A stretch of DNA of 64,000 nt. Source: Shinella sp032095155. Lineage in GTDB: Bacteria; Pseudomonadota; Alphaproteobacteria; Rhizobiales; Rhizobiaceae. The translations under genes and the position numbers were made by a program. This document shows, piece by piece, positions 15,856-25,228 of this stretch. The stretch spans positions 1 to 64,000 of the forward strand of contig NZ_JBLZPK010000012.1 in NCBI RefSeq assembly GCF_049199905.1, given 5' to 3'. Every line of letters starts with the position of its first letter. Within the stretch, counting starts at the first letter, position 1. Under the pieces are notes generated by a model. The model saw only the letters and a list, made by a program, of their open reading frames with translations, was not told the origin of the DNA and searched no databases.

Positions 15856-17054
15856 GCGCGACTGGTGGTTTCGAACAGGCCGTTCACGATCATGTCCGCA
15901 ATCGGGATCGCCGACGTAGCGGCGGGCGAAGGCGCGTTGCAGACGTGGAGCATGCGGTCGGTTTGGGCGAAGAGGAAATCGTGGATGAGGGTGCCGTCGC
16001 GGTGGACGGCCTGGGCGCGGATGCCTGCCTCGTGCGGCAGAAGGTCGGAAAGGGTGAGGCTTGGGCAGTATTTCCGGCATTCCTCTAGGTAGCCGCGTTT
16101 CCAGAGCGAGTTGCGGAGCTCGGTCATGGCGGATTTGCGGTGGGCGAGGACGGTTTTCCAGAAGCCGGGAAACCGGGCATAGTCGGCCATGTCGGACAGA
16201 TTGACGGAGAGCCGGGGATAGCCCTCGCGGGCAAAGCCGATCACGGCGTTCGGGCCGACCGTCACGCTGCCGTCGATCATGCGCGTCAGGTGGACGCCGA
16301 GGAAGGGCAGGTCGGGGTCGGGGATCGGGTAGATGAGGTGGCGCACGATTTGGTTCTTGTCCGCCGGCAGGCGGTAATATTCGCCGCGGAAGGGGACGAT
16401 GCGGTGCTCGATCGCAAGGCCGGCAAGGAGCGCCAGCCGGTCCGATTGCAGCCCGGCGCAGGCCACCAGCTTTTTCGCCTGCCAACTATCACCGTCTGTC
16501 GCGATGTCGACGGTATCGACCGTTTCGCGAAGGCCGGTGACGCGCGTCGAGAGGCGGATCTCGCCGCCGAGCGCCGCGATGCGCCGACCCATGGCCCGGC
16601 AGACTTCGGCATAGCTGACGATGCCTGTGGACGGGACGAAGAGCGCGCCGCGGCCGCGGATATAGGGCTCCCGTTCCTTCAGGTCTCCCTCGCTGAGGCG
16701 ATGAACCTCGATCGTGTTCTGCTTGGAGCGTTCGTAGAGGGCATCCATACGCTGCATCTCAAGATCGGACGTGGCAACGAGCAGCTTGCCACAGACTTCG
16801 AAGCGGATGTTATTTTCCGCGCAGAACGCCTTGGTGGCCTCCGCGCCATTGCGGCATAGCTCTGCTTTCAGGCTGCCGGGCGGATAATAGATGCCGGCAT
16901 GGATGACGCCGCTGTTGTGGCCCGTCTGGTGCCGGCCGAGCGCGTCTTCCTTTTCCAGAAGGAGGAGGCTGCTGCCGGGATAGGTTTCGAGCAGCCGCAT
17001 GGCCGTTGCCAGGCCCACGATGCCGCCGCCGATGACGCAATGGTCGTAAATCAT
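15807..17054 (-). CDS. lhgO: L-2-hydroxyglutarate oxidase
   Basis: 415 residues from the ATG at 17054; a longer frame to 17261 lacks similarity. The N-terminus MIYDHCVIGGGIVGLATA is an FAD-binding GxGxxG motif of the DAO superfamily. It is followed by LGRHQTGHNSGVIHAGIYYPPGSLKAELC, written here as a family landmark of LhgO. It oxidises L-2-hydroxyglutarate to 2-oxoglutarate, passing electrons to the membrane quinone pool. The last 20 or so residues run antisense through a neighbouring gene remnant and do not look conserved, so the natural stop may have been lost. It stands alone. Confidence 0.88.
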   Translation of the reverse strand: MIYDHCVIGGGIVGLATAMRLLETYPGSSLLLLEKEDALGRHQTGHNSGVIHAGIYYPPGSLKAELCRNGAEATKAFCAENNIRFEVCGKLLVATSDLEMQRMDALYERSKQNTIEVHRLSEGDLKEREPYIRGRGALFVPSTGIVSYAEVCRAMGRRIAALGGEIRLSTRVTGLRETVDTVDIATDGDSWQAKKLVACAGLQSDRLALLAGLAIEHRIVPFRGEYYRLPADKNQIVRHLIYPIPDPDLPFLGVHLTRMIDGSVTVGPNAVIGFAREGYPRLSVNLSDMADYARFPGFWKTVLAHRKSAMTELRNSLWKRGYLEECRKYCPSLTLSDLLPHEAGIRAQAVHRDGTLIHDFLFAQTDRMLHVCNAPSPAATSAIPIADMIVNGLFETTSRAGSRNNGQHRLHAASN

Positions 17055-17337
17055 GCCGAACTCTGGTTGCCGCGATTGGGCGCTCTGCGCGAGGAGGATG
17101 ACGGTAACCTTTTCGTGTACCGAAAGCCACGTTGCCGCCTTCGGCCAAAGGGAGGAGAGGGGGGTGGAAAGGGGGTAGACGAAGGTGGGCAGTTTGATGA
17201 AATTCGCCTTTCGCGCCAGTCGCTTGAGCCTTTTGCCCAAATGGTCGGAGCGGCGAATCAAACGCTATGCTTGCATCGTCGCCCATGCAACCTGACCGCT
17301 GACGGTAAGGGCATCGGCGCGATTGCAGGGGCGTCAG
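17055..17337. other. Divergent intergenic region between lhgO and the polysaccharide locus
   Basis: About 280 bp. No gene is seen. It contains one copy of the recurring element (17201-17214, below) and presumably both promoters. Confidence 0.4.
17201..17214 (+). promoter_or_regulatory. Candidate EPS-box, weak copy
   Basis: AATTCGCCTTTCGC matches 10 of 14 positions of the element CCTACGCCTTTCGG. It lies 124 bp before the WecA-like gene, in the same orientation and distance range as the better copies at 32639, 34146 and 37310. Confidence 0.35.
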
Positions 17338-18414
17338 ATGATCTTCTTGCTGCTCGAAAGTTCGGCGTCTCTCGCGCTGAGCGCCTTTTTCGTCGTCCTG
17401 TTGCGCTGGCTGTCGGTGCCGCTTCATCTCCTCGATCTGCCGGACCACCGGAAGATCCATGAGGGCGCCGTTCCGCTGTGCGGCGGGATCGCCATCTTCC
17501 TGGCCTTTTCCGGCGTGAGCCTGCTCACCGCGAACGCGATGGATGTCGGACCGGGCTTCTGGTCGGCGACGCTGCTCGTCGTCACGCTCGGGGTCGTCGA
17601 CGATCGCTTTGCCCTGCCCGCGCGCTTCCGGTTCGCCGCCCAGGTGCTGATCGCCGTGGCGCTGATCGCCGCGGAAGGCCTGGGGCAGATTTCGCTCGGC
17701 GACATGCTGCCGGTCGCGGGCTTCGGCGGCCATGCGGTCCTCCTCGTCGTCTCCGTCGCCTTCGTCGTCGGGCTGATCAACGCCTGGAACATGGTTGACG
17801 GGGTCGACGGCCTTGCCGGCGGCAGTGCTGCGGCCACGCTCGTCTGGATTCTTCTCCTGGTGCTGCATGCCGGCGAGGACGGGCTCGTCTTTCCGGTTGC
17901 AGCCCTGCTGGCGGCGGTCGGCGGCTTCCTCCTCTTCAACCTGCGCAGCCCCTGGCGCGCCCGCGCGTCCGTCTATCTCGGCGATGCCGGCAGCACGGCG
18001 CTGGGCGCGATCATCGCCTATCTCATCCTGCGCCTGTCGGATGGCGCAGAGGGCCTGCCTTTCCCCTCCCTGCTCTGGCTGGTGATCCTTCCGGTGATCG
18101 ACACGCTGAGCCTCATGGTGCGCCGCCTGCTCGATCATCGCAGCCCCATGTCAGCGGACCGCCGGCACCTGCACCATCTGCTGATCGATGCCGGCCTCTC
18201 GCCGGCGGCCACCAGCTACGTCATCGTCCTCATTTCCTTCCTGTGCGGCGGCATCGGCTATCTCGGGCTGCTGTTCGACGTGCCGGCGCCGGTGATGGTG
18301 GTCGGCCTGCTGCTCGTCGCGGCCGTTCACAGCGCCTTCGTGCTTGCCGTCGAAAGCGCCACGCACCGGCGGGGCCATCGGGCTGCACGTCCGTCCGTCA
18401 AGCTGCAGGTGTAG
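17338..18414 (+). CDS. WecA/MraY-type undecaprenyl-phosphate sugar-1-phosphate transferase
   Basis: 358 residues from ATG 17338 (AGGGGC 7 bp before); a TTG five codons earlier is less likely. About 10-11 membrane helices. Catalytic landmarks of the family are present: VVDDRF (Asp pair), NAWNMVDGVDGLAGG, YLGDAGS and the RRHLHHLL loop. Such enzymes start repeat-unit synthesis by moving a sugar-1-phosphate (often GlcNAc, or another HexNAc) from its UDP form to undecaprenyl phosphate at the inner membrane. It is the first gene of a four-gene operon and the only initiating transferase seen in the locus. Confidence 0.88.
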   Translation: MIFLLLESSASLALSAFFVVLLRWLSVPLHLLDLPDHRKIHEGAVPLCGGIAIFLAFSGVSLLTANAMDVGPGFWSATLLVVTLGVVDDRFALPARFRFAAQVLIAVALIAAEGLGQISLGDMLPVAGFGGHAVLLVVSVAFVVGLINAWNMVDGVDGLAGGSAAATLVWILLLVLHAGEDGLVFPVAALLAAVGGFLLFNLRSPWRARASVYLGDAGSTALGAIIAYLILRLSDGAEGLPFPSLLWLVILPVIDTLSLMVRRLLDHRSPMSADRRHLHHLLIDAGLSPAATSYVIVLISFLCGGIGYLGLLFDVPAPVMVVGLLLVAAVHSAFVLAVESATHRRGHRAARPSVKLQV

Positions 18415-18425
18415 GGAGGACCGCG

Positions 18426-19259
18426 ATGTCGATTTCCGTGCTGATCATGACGTTGAACGAGGAGAAGAACCTTCCCGCCTGCCTTGCCTCGCTGGACTGG
18501 TGCGACGATATCGTGGTGCTCGATTCCTATTCCACCGACGCGACGGTCGAGATCGCGCGGGCTGCTGGCGCGCGCGTCTACCAGCGGGTGCACGACACGG
18601 AATCGCACCAGCGCACCTACGGGCTGAAGGAGATCGAGTACAAATACGCCTGGGTCTATACACCCGATGCCGACGAGGTGACGCCGCCGGACCTGCGCGA
18701 CGAGATGCTGGCGATCGCGAGGGATCACACGCGGCCCGAAAGCGCCTTCCGCATCCGCTACAAGAACATGTTCATGGGGCGCTGGATCAAGCACAGCAGC
18801 CTCTACCCGACCTGGATCACGCGGCTCGTGCGGCCCGATCGCGTGCGCTACGAGCGCGACGCCCATTCGCGCTGCCTGACCGAAGGCCCGGAAGGGCGGC
18901 TTGACGCGCATTTCATCCACTACAGCTTCAACAAGGGCATGAACGCCTGGTACGACAAGCACAACCGCTACTCCTCGTCGGAGGCGCGCGAGACGGTGAT
19001 CAGCCTGCGCGAGAAGCGCGTGCCGTGGCGCGACGTCCTGAGCGGCGTGCCGGAGGTGCGCCGGCGGGCGCTGAAGGAACTGTCCATGCGCCTGCCGTTC
19101 CGGCCGGCCGCCCGCTTCCTCTACATGTATGTGCTGCGCGGCGGCTTCCTCGACGGGAAGGAAGGCTACCACTACTGCCGCCTGCTCGCGGCCTACGAAT
19201 ACATGATCGTCATCAAGACCGAGGAGCTGCGCCGCCGCGAGGAAGGCTTGCCGGTCTGA
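18426..19259 (+). CDS. Glycosyltransferase family 2 (WaaE/KdtX-like)
   Basis: 277 residues, start at 18426 after GGGAGGA. The N-terminus SISVLIMTLNEEKNLPACL and the nucleotide-binding DSYSTDAT and TPDADEV (DxD) are typical of GT2 enzymes of the WaaE/KdtX (lipopolysaccharide beta-1,4-glucosyltransferase) branch. It is cytoplasmic, with no membrane helix. It most likely adds an early sugar of the EPS repeat unit to the lipid-linked intermediate made by the WecA-like protein. The donor is unknown. The gap to the upstream gene is 11 bp. Confidence 0.85.
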   Translation: MSISVLIMTLNEEKNLPACLASLDWCDDIVVLDSYSTDATVEIARAAGARVYQRVHDTESHQRTYGLKEIEYKYAWVYTPDADEVTPPDLRDEMLAIARDHTRPESAFRIRYKNMFMGRWIKHSSLYPTWITRLVRPDRVRYERDAHSRCLTEGPEGRLDAHFIHYSFNKGMNAWYDKHNRYSSSEARETVISLREKRVPWRDVLSGVPEVRRRALKELSMRLPFRPAARFLYMYVLRGGFLDGKEGYHYCRLLAAYEYMIVIKTEELRRREEGLPV

Positions 19260-19379
19260 TCGTTCGTCGCGGGCGGCAATCGCCTTCCTGCGACCGCCGT
19301 CGGGAGCGGGGAGACACGAGGCTTCCCCTTCCGGCGGTTGATCTTTTCGCGCACCCGCTTTCGGAAAGGAGGCCCGCCC

Positions 19380-20651
19380 GTGAACCTGCTGTTGACCTGC
19401 CTCCTCTGCCTGACGGTCGCGCTGCTCCTGCTGTGGGGCATGCTGGCGCCGGGGCGGATCTACCAGCTTCCCTTCCTCATCGGCGTCATGGCCGTGAGTT
19501 TTCTGCTACCGCAGCTCCCCGGCCTGATGGACGACCGGTTCCTGCCGCGCGGCGCCTACGAGCGAATGGCGGCGTTCACGATCCTGTGCCTTGCGGCGGC
19601 CTGGCTCGGCTGGTCCTCCACGCAAAAGCCGGTCGCCTTCCTGCGCCGGAATTTCGGCGAGCGGCGCCTGCTGATCGTCTCCGCCGTGCTGTCGGTCATC
19701 GGCGCCTATTTTTATTTCAAGCTGAGCCGCCTGCCGGGCGACATGGTCGTCGGCGTGCAGATGAGCGGTGTGCCGGTGATCTACCTTTTCGTCGCACGGC
19801 TCATGACCTATGGGCTCGCGCTCGGTGTTCTCTGCCTTGCGAGACGGACGTCGCTCTTCGCCTTCTCCATCGTCGCCTTCGATCTCGTCTTCTATCTCGA
19901 CCGCATCGTCGTCACCGGCAAGCGGGCGGAAGCCATCGAGCTCGTGGCGATCTTCGCCGTCGCCTTCTGGTTCCATAGGGGATGGCTGGCGCCGCGGACG
20001 ATCGCGCTTGCCGGCGTGCTGCTGGGGACTTTCCTCATGAACAGCATGGGCGACTACCGGGCGATCACGCGGGCGAATTCCGGCCCGATCTGGCAGGACA
20101 TCGGCCAGATCGACGTCTCCGCGAATTTCCGGGCGACGTTGCAGGAGGGCGGGCTGGAGGTGCGCAATGCGATCCTGCGCATCGACCATGCCGCGACCTC
20201 GCTGGAATTCGACTACGGCAAGTTCCACTGGAACCGGCTGGTGTTCAACTACGTCCCCTCCCAGCTGGTCGGCGAGGCGGCAAAGCGCTCCCTGATGCTG
20301 AAAACACCGCCCATGGCGCGGGACTACAACGCGCTGACCGGGACGACGGAGACCGGCATGGCCGATGCGTTCCAGTCCTTCTGGTATTTCGGCGCGGCGA
20401 AGTTCTTCCTGATCGCCTATCTGCTGGCGCGGCTCTGGGCCAGTGCCAAGGAAGGGCAGGCGGCGGGCCAGCTCGTCTATATGCTGTCCGTCGTGCCGGC
20501 GATGCATGTCGTTTCCCACCAGACCGACTGGGTGATCATGGCCTGGGTGCATATGGTGCTGTTCCTCGTGCCCTCGCTGGCGCTGGCGGTCGTCCCCATC
20601 AGGCGCCTCCATGCCGATCCGCTTGCACCAGGGGGGCTCGTCCATCCATGA
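19380..20651 (+). CDS. Wzy-like polysaccharide polymerase (multi-spanning membrane protein)
   Basis: 423 residues from a GTG at 19380 with AAAGGAGG at 19364-19372; a TTG at 19338 would add residues before this site and is rejected. About 11 hydrophobic segments and a large polar loop between residues about 225 and 320 fit an O-antigen/EPS polymerase. Such proteins join lipid-linked repeat units at the periplasmic face. Similarity to named Wzy proteins is low, as is usual for this family, so the call rests on topology and position. Codons near the 3' end (20349-20508) recur as a degraded copy at 61472-61633. Confidence 0.7.
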   Translation: MNLLLTCLLCLTVALLLLWGMLAPGRIYQLPFLIGVMAVSFLLPQLPGLMDDRFLPRGAYERMAAFTILCLAAAWLGWSSTQKPVAFLRRNFGERRLLIVSAVLSVIGAYFYFKLSRLPGDMVVGVQMSGVPVIYLFVARLMTYGLALGVLCLARRTSLFAFSIVAFDLVFYLDRIVVTGKRAEAIELVAIFAVAFWFHRGWLAPRTIALAGVLLGTFLMNSMGDYRAITRANSGPIWQDIGQIDVSANFRATLQEGGLEVRNAILRIDHAATSLEFDYGKFHWNRLVFNYVPSQLVGEAAKRSLMLKTPPMARDYNALTGTTETGMADAFQSFWYFGAAKFFLIAYLLARLWASAKEGQAAGQLVYMLSVVPAMHVVSHQTDWVIMAWVHMVLFLVPSLALAVVPIRRLHADPLAPGGLVHP

Positions 20652-21235
20652 AATCGCGCTATGACGATCCCGCTTTCAACGCCGCCGGCCTGGCAACGCC
20701 GCTGCTCGGCGGCCCGACCTTCGCGCTGCGGTTTCGGCTGATGCGGCTCGCCTGGCTCATCACCTGGCGGTGCCTTGCAGCCTGGACGCCGTCGCCCTTC
20801 CATCCCTGGCGCAACCTCCTGCTGCGCCTGTTCGGTGCGAAACTCGATCCGACCGCCATCGTGCATGGCAGCACGGTCATCTGGTGGCCGGGCAATCTCG
20901 TGATGGGGCGCAACGCCTCGATGGGGCCGGGCGTGATCTGCTACAATGTGGCGCCGGTGACGCTCGAAGCTCTGGCAATCGTCTCGCAGCGCGCGCATCT
21001 GTGCACCGGCACGCATGATATCCAGCAGGCATCCTTCCCGCTGGTGGCTCGGCCGATCGTGCTGCGCCGCAAGGCCTGGGTCGCCGCCGAAGCCTTCGTC
21101 GGGCCGGGAACGGAGGTGGGAGAGGGTGCGGTGCTCGGCGCGCGCGGCGTGGCGGTCAAGGCGCTGGAGCCCTGGACGGTCTATGCCGGCAACCCGGCGC
21201 GTGCCGTTGCCAGCCGCCGGTCGGGCGACACCTGA
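20648..21235 (+). CDS. Left-handed beta-helix acyltransferase (WcaF-like)
   Basis: 195 residues; the start overlaps the wzy stop by 4 bp (ATGA). Hexapeptide-repeat structure lies from residue 70 on (IVHGSTVIWWPGNLVMGRN, CTGTHDIQ, AWVAAEAFVGPGTEVGEGAV). The active-site His is in GTHD. It matches colanic-acid acetyltransferases of the WcaF/WcaB type, which transfer acetyl groups to EPS sugars. It is the last gene of the wecA-GT2-wzy operon and converges on the GT4 operon with 5 bp between the stops. Confidence 0.85.
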   Translation: MKSRYDDPAFNAAGLATPLLGGPTFALRFRLMRLAWLITWRCLAAWTPSPFHPWRNLLLRLFGAKLDPTAIVHGSTVIWWPGNLVMGRNASMGPGVICYNVAPVTLEALAIVSQRAHLCTGTHDIQQASFPLVARPIVLRRKAWVAAEAFVGPGTEVGEGAVLGARGVAVKALEPWTVYAGNPARAVASRRSGDT

Positions 21236-21240
21236 CCGGT

Positions 21241-22446
21241 TCAGGGGCAGCTATCGTTGGCGGCGGTCAGGCCGATGCTCGCGGTTGCCGGCCGATAGGC
21301 CTCGTAGAGGCCGACCGTCAGATGGGCGATGCGTGGCCAGGTGTAGTTCTCGAACACCAGCCGGCGGCCGTTATATCCCATGGCCGTGGCTGCGAGAGGA
21401 TGCAGAAGCACGTCGATCATGGCCGTGGCGATGTCCATCGGATCGAGGCTCACGACCGCGCCCGCGCCGGCGGTCGCGACTTCCGGAAAATGACACGCAT
21501 CGCTGATGACGACGGGCGTGCCGCAGGCAAGCGCCTCGGTGATGGCGATGCTGAACCCTTCCTGCCGGCTGGGCAGGCAGAAGCAGGCGGCGGATACGAA
21601 GGCCTGCAGCTTGGTCTCGCCATAGATCGGCCCGACCATGAAGACCCGCCTTTCGAGGCCGAAACGGCGCACGAGATCGCGGAAATCGTCCTCCGCGCCG
21701 CCATCCGGCCCCGCGACGACGAGATCGACGTCGGGGCATTGCCGTGCCACCAGCTGGAACGCTTTCGCCAGAAGATCGAGCCCCTTCTTGTAGTGCAGCC
21801 GCGAGAGGAAGAGCACGAAGCGCCGCTCCACCGGCAGGCCGATCAGCGCGGGAAAATCCGCGGTGGACGGAAGGCGTTCGAATTCCTCGACGAAGATGCC
21901 GTTGGGGATGATCTCGGCCGGCGCCTTCAGGTGAAGCGGGCGCATCAGCTTCACCTCGTCGTGGTTGAGCGCGTGGAGGAAGGCCGCGCCGTCGAGCATC
22001 CGGCGGCAGCCCATGGCCAGCGCGAGGCGCTTTTTCCAGGGCTTTTGCGCAAGGCTCCAGGTGTCGAGCATGCCGGCGGGGCAGACGCAATAGGGCACGC
22101 CGTTGCGCGCGGCGATGGTCGCCGCGCAGGCGAGGATCGGTTCCCACACGCCATGCAGATGCACATGCTGGGTGTCGGCGAGAATCCGCGTCAGGAACGG
22201 GCGTGCCTTGAGACACAGGATGGCCTCCACCACGCCCGGCGGCGGCAGGATGTGCCAGACGACCTGCGCAAAGCCGGGGATCGCCGCGCCGAGCCGGGCG
22301 ACGCGGGCAAGTGTGCGATCGTCGGCCTGGCTCACCACGCGGACATCGTGGCCAAGGTTCGCCTGCGCGGCGGCGAGCCGCATGATCACGGCCTGCGGCC
22401 CGCCGCTGTCCGGATCGATCGAGGTGATGACGTGGACGATCTTCAT
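21241..22446 (-). CDS. Glycosyltransferase family 4
   Basis: 401 residues. The N-terminus MKIVHVITSIDPDSGGPQAV and the C-terminal Rossmann half with FLSRLHYKKGLDLL and the E-x7-E motif in EGFSIAITEALACGTPVV mark a retaining GT-B enzyme. It resembles colanic-acid-type and WcaI-neighbour transferases. The acceptor and donor sugars are not predictable. Third gene of a three-gene minus-strand operon; its ATG overlaps the upstream gene's stop by 4 bp. Confidence 0.88.
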   Translation of the reverse strand: MKIVHVITSIDPDSGGPQAVIMRLAAAQANLGHDVRVVSQADDRTLARVARLGAAIPGFAQVVWHILPPPGVVEAILCLKARPFLTRILADTQHVHLHGVWEPILACAATIAARNGVPYCVCPAGMLDTWSLAQKPWKKRLALAMGCRRMLDGAAFLHALNHDEVKLMRPLHLKAPAEIIPNGIFVEEFERLPSTADFPALIGLPVERRFVLFLSRLHYKKGLDLLAKAFQLVARQCPDVDLVVAGPDGGAEDDFRDLVRRFGLERRVFMVGPIYGETKLQAFVSAACFCLPSRQEGFSIAITEALACGTPVVISDACHFPEVATAGAGAVVSLDPMDIATAMIDVLLHPLAATAMGYNGRRLVFENYTWPRIAHLTVGLYEAYRPATASIGLTAANDSCP

Positions 22447-23675
22447 GGGGGGGATCCACGCAGCCCCGAGAGAACACCGAGCAGGCGGGCGCCATATTTG
22501 TCGACGGTGTATTCCCTGGCCCGAAGCCGGGCATTCGCCGCCATGGTCGCGCGCAGATATTCGTTCTCCGCAAGGTAACGCACCGCATCGACGATCGCCT
22601 GCGGATCGCGCTCCGGCACGATCAGGCCCTCCACGCCGTCGCGCACGACGCTTCCCGTGCTGTAGGTGGTGATGACCGGAAGGCCCGAGGCCAGCGCCTC
22701 GTAAACGACGGTCGCCGATCCCTCGCAGAGCGACGGCAGCAGGAAGACGTCCGCCCAGCGGTATTCCTCGGCAATGGCCGCGCGTGGCACGATGCCGCGA
22801 AGCTCGATAGAGCGGCTTAGCCGACGATGGACCGACGGGGGAAGCCGGTCGGGGCCGGCCATGCGCATGCGAACGGCGGTGCCGAGGCGTTCGGCGGCTT
22901 GCAGCACATAGGGCGAGCCCTTGCGCAGGCCGATCTCGCCGATCGTCAAGATGCGTAGCGGCCCCGGTGCGCGCAGCGTCGCGCCGGAGCGGTCCTTTGC
23001 ATCGACGCCATAGGGCACCACGACGCAACGCTCCGCCGGCCCGCCCTCCGCCACGACATGGTCGCGCACGAATTCGGACGGGCAGACGATGCAGTCGGCC
23101 AATGCCCATTCGGCGCGCTCGCGGTCCGCGAATATCCCGGCATGGGGATTGGGCAGCGGCGGGCCGGCCCAGTCCGGAAAGTGCCGCATCTCCTCGGCGA
23201 GAATGCTCTCCACGACGGCGCGCGGCGCGATCATCTGCTCGACGGCGACCCACAGGCCCTGCCGCTTGGCTGCCCGCATCTGCTCCAGCGCATCGCCGCT
23301 ATAGGCGTAGAGGCCGGCGGCGTTGTGGAAGCCGCGCGCGGCGACGAGCGTCGAGAACCGGCTGCCGGCCCAGACGGCGTGAGACGTCTCTTCTGCGGCA
23401 TCCTCGATGCGCAGGCGACGGATGGCGGAACGCACGCCGAAAAGCGGAAAATCCGTGATCAGTTCCGGCGGCACGCCGCTCGGAACCCGCCCGACCAGCC
23501 GCTGCACCGGACGCGGCAGCAGCGTGGGGGGCAGTCTGCGTAGCAGCGCGGGCCAGCTCTTCGTGCCGCAGATATCGGTGAAGAAATGGCCGAGCCGGCC
23601 TTCCTTCGCCAGGATGCGGGCGACGGCGTAGTGCATGCGGGCGCCGAGCTGGCTGACGACGACGGTTTCACTCAT
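22443..23675 (-). CDS. Glycosyltransferase family 4
   Basis: 410 residues with an unusual N-terminal half (SQLGARMHYAVARILAKEG, FTDICGTKSW) and a clear GT4 C-terminal domain: LTIGEIGLRKGSPYVLQA, then EGSATVVYEALASGLPVITT with the E-x7-E pair. It is probably cytoplasmic and acts on the EPS lipid-linked intermediate. Middle gene of the operon, overlapping both neighbours by 4 bp, so all three transferases are made together. Confidence 0.87.
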   Translation of the reverse strand: MSETVVVSQLGARMHYAVARILAKEGRLGHFFTDICGTKSWPALLRRLPPTLLPRPVQRLVGRVPSGVPPELITDFPLFGVRSAIRRLRIEDAAEETSHAVWAGSRFSTLVAARGFHNAAGLYAYSGDALEQMRAAKRQGLWVAVEQMIAPRAVVESILAEEMRHFPDWAGPPLPNPHAGIFADRERAEWALADCIVCPSEFVRDHVVAEGGPAERCVVVPYGVDAKDRSGATLRAPGPLRILTIGEIGLRKGSPYVLQAAERLGTAVRMRMAGPDRLPPSVHRRLSRSIELRGIVPRAAIAEEYRWADVFLLPSLCEGSATVVYEALASGLPVITTYSTGSVVRDGVEGLIVPERDPQAIVDAVRYLAENEYLRATMAANARLRAREYTVDKYGARLLGVLSGLRGSPP

Positions 23676-24934
23676 GACGGTCGTTGCTCCAGCAGAACGG
23701 CGCCTGAGGGAACGCGGTCGCGTTCGGCAAGCTCGGCGAGAAGGGTGCTCCAGGTGGCGAGCGCGCGGTCATAGGCATAGCCGGCTTCGAGCGCCGCCCT
23801 TGCGGCCACCCCCATCGCCGCGACCCGGTCGGGAGCGGCGGCGAGATTCGATACCGTGCGGGCAAGCGTCTCCGCTTGCCCGATCTCGATGGTCACGCCG
23901 CATTGCTCGGCGGCGACGACCGTCGCGACGCTGCCTTTGGGATCGCCGATGAAAAGCGTGGGCTTGCCGGCGGCGAGGATGCCGTAGAACTTGCTCGGGA
24001 TGATGCAGTGTTCGAGACAGGGCAGCAGGGAGACGACGTGCACGTCCGGCACGCCGAGGCTTTCGGCAAGGTTCCTTGCCGGTTGCAGCGGTTTGAAGAC
24101 GACGTTGGTAAGCCCGCGCTCCTGCACCGCGCTTTTGACGGATTGAAGCCTGTAGCCGCCTCCGACCATGAGGAAGCGGATGTCCGGGTGGTCCTTCAAG
24201 AGGGTTGCCGCCTCGATCAGCGTGGCGAATTCATGGGCGCGGCCGAAATTGCCGGAATAGCCGACGACGAACTTGCCCGCATAGCCCCAGTCGATGCGCA
24301 GGTGGTTGTCGTCTTTCGGTACGGGGCGGATCTCGGCGGCGTCGGACCAGTGGTGCAGCACGCGCAAACGTTCCGCCGGAACGCCCCGCGCCAGCAGATA
24401 ATCCGCCATCCGCTCCGTCGGGCAGACGGTCAGCCGCGACCGCGCAATCGACCGGTCGCGCAACCACGCCGCAAGCCGCCCGAGAAACGGCGCCTTGCCG
24501 AGGAACCCGAGTTCGACGGCGGTTTCAGGAAACAGATCCATGATCCAGTTGACCATCCGTCCGCCGCGCAGCCGGATCGGCAGTGCGCAGGCAAGCGAGA
24601 TCAGCGGCGGATCGGTACACACCACGACGACATCGCCCCGCCGAATGTTCCGGGAGAGCCAGCCAAAAGCCGCAAGATGGAAGGACAGGTAATCGGCGGC
24701 GCGGCCAGGCAGGGTGCCCCGGCCGAAACGCGAGGTGGAAAGCCGCACGACCTCAACGCCGGAACAGGTTTCACGGCCGGCGAGCGGGGAGGCGCTGCCA
24801 TCATGGAAGGCGCGGCTGGCGAGGACCGTGACCGCGCCGCCCTGCCGGGCGAGGCCGAAGGCCAGCGCCGACACCATGCGGCTCGTCGCCGACTGGTCGG
24901 GATGGAAATACCGGTTGACGAAGATCGTCCGCAT
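23672..24934 (-). CDS. Glycosyltransferase family 4 (WbuB-like)
   Basis: 420 residues from ATG 24934; an in-frame ATG at 24949 is possible, but neither has a strong ribosome binding site. Starts MRTIFVNRYFHPDQSATSRM, typical of WbuB/WcaI-type GT4 enzymes, which transfer fucose-type or amino sugars. The GT-B fold shows FVVGYSGNFGRAHEF and a shortened nucleotide-sugar motif (IPSKFYGILAAGKPTLFIG). It is first in the operon, reading away from gmd. The nearby GDP-fucose genes make a fucosyl donor possible, as inference only. Confidence 0.85.
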   Translation of the reverse strand: MRTIFVNRYFHPDQSATSRMVSALAFGLARQGGAVTVLASRAFHDGSASPLAGRETCSGVEVVRLSTSRFGRGTLPGRAADYLSFHLAAFGWLSRNIRRGDVVVVCTDPPLISLACALPIRLRGGRMVNWIMDLFPETAVELGFLGKAPFLGRLAAWLRDRSIARSRLTVCPTERMADYLLARGVPAERLRVLHHWSDAAEIRPVPKDDNHLRIDWGYAGKFVVGYSGNFGRAHEFATLIEAATLLKDHPDIRFLMVGGGYRLQSVKSAVQERGLTNVVFKPLQPARNLAESLGVPDVHVVSLLPCLEHCIIPSKFYGILAAGKPTLFIGDPKGSVATVVAAEQCGVTIEIGQAETLARTVSNLAAAPDRVAAMGVAARAALEAGYAYDRALATWSTLLAELAERDRVPSGAVLLEQRPS

Positions 24935-25228
24935 GGAGCTGCCCCGCATCGTTAGTCTTCAACGTGCGATCCTGCCAGCCGGCGGGCGGGCGGCAAGCTC
25001 TCCAAAGGCGCTAGGAGGAATGCCGCCTCACCACCCTGCCTACGCCTTCCGCCCGAACGGCATGGACCTTCGGCGTAGGGGACGACGGCGTCGCCCGGCC
25101 GGCCGGCGGCGGATCGCCTCCCGTCCCCCGAACGGCCACCTTGCCGGTCGGCTCCTCCCATCGCTAACTCTCGGGCCGACGGGGTACGAAGCGTCGTGCC
25201 CGGCGTCTCCTCGTGCGAAAGCGGACCC
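24935..25228. other. Divergent promoter region between the GT4 operon and gmd
   Basis: About 290 bp, very GC-rich. Open frames across it on both strands have no family resemblance and are rejected as genes. It contains two facing copies of the EPS-box (25039-25080, below). Confidence 0.4.
25039..25080. promoter_or_regulatory. Pair of facing candidate EPS-boxes
   Basis: Plus strand CCTACGCCTTCCGC at 25039-25052 (12 of 14 to the element), 177 bp before gmd. Minus strand CCTACGCCGAAGG within 25079-25067, 133 bp before the GT4 operon start. The two share the core CCTACGCC in opposite directions, making an imperfect inverted repeat between divergent operons. Confidence 0.45.
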
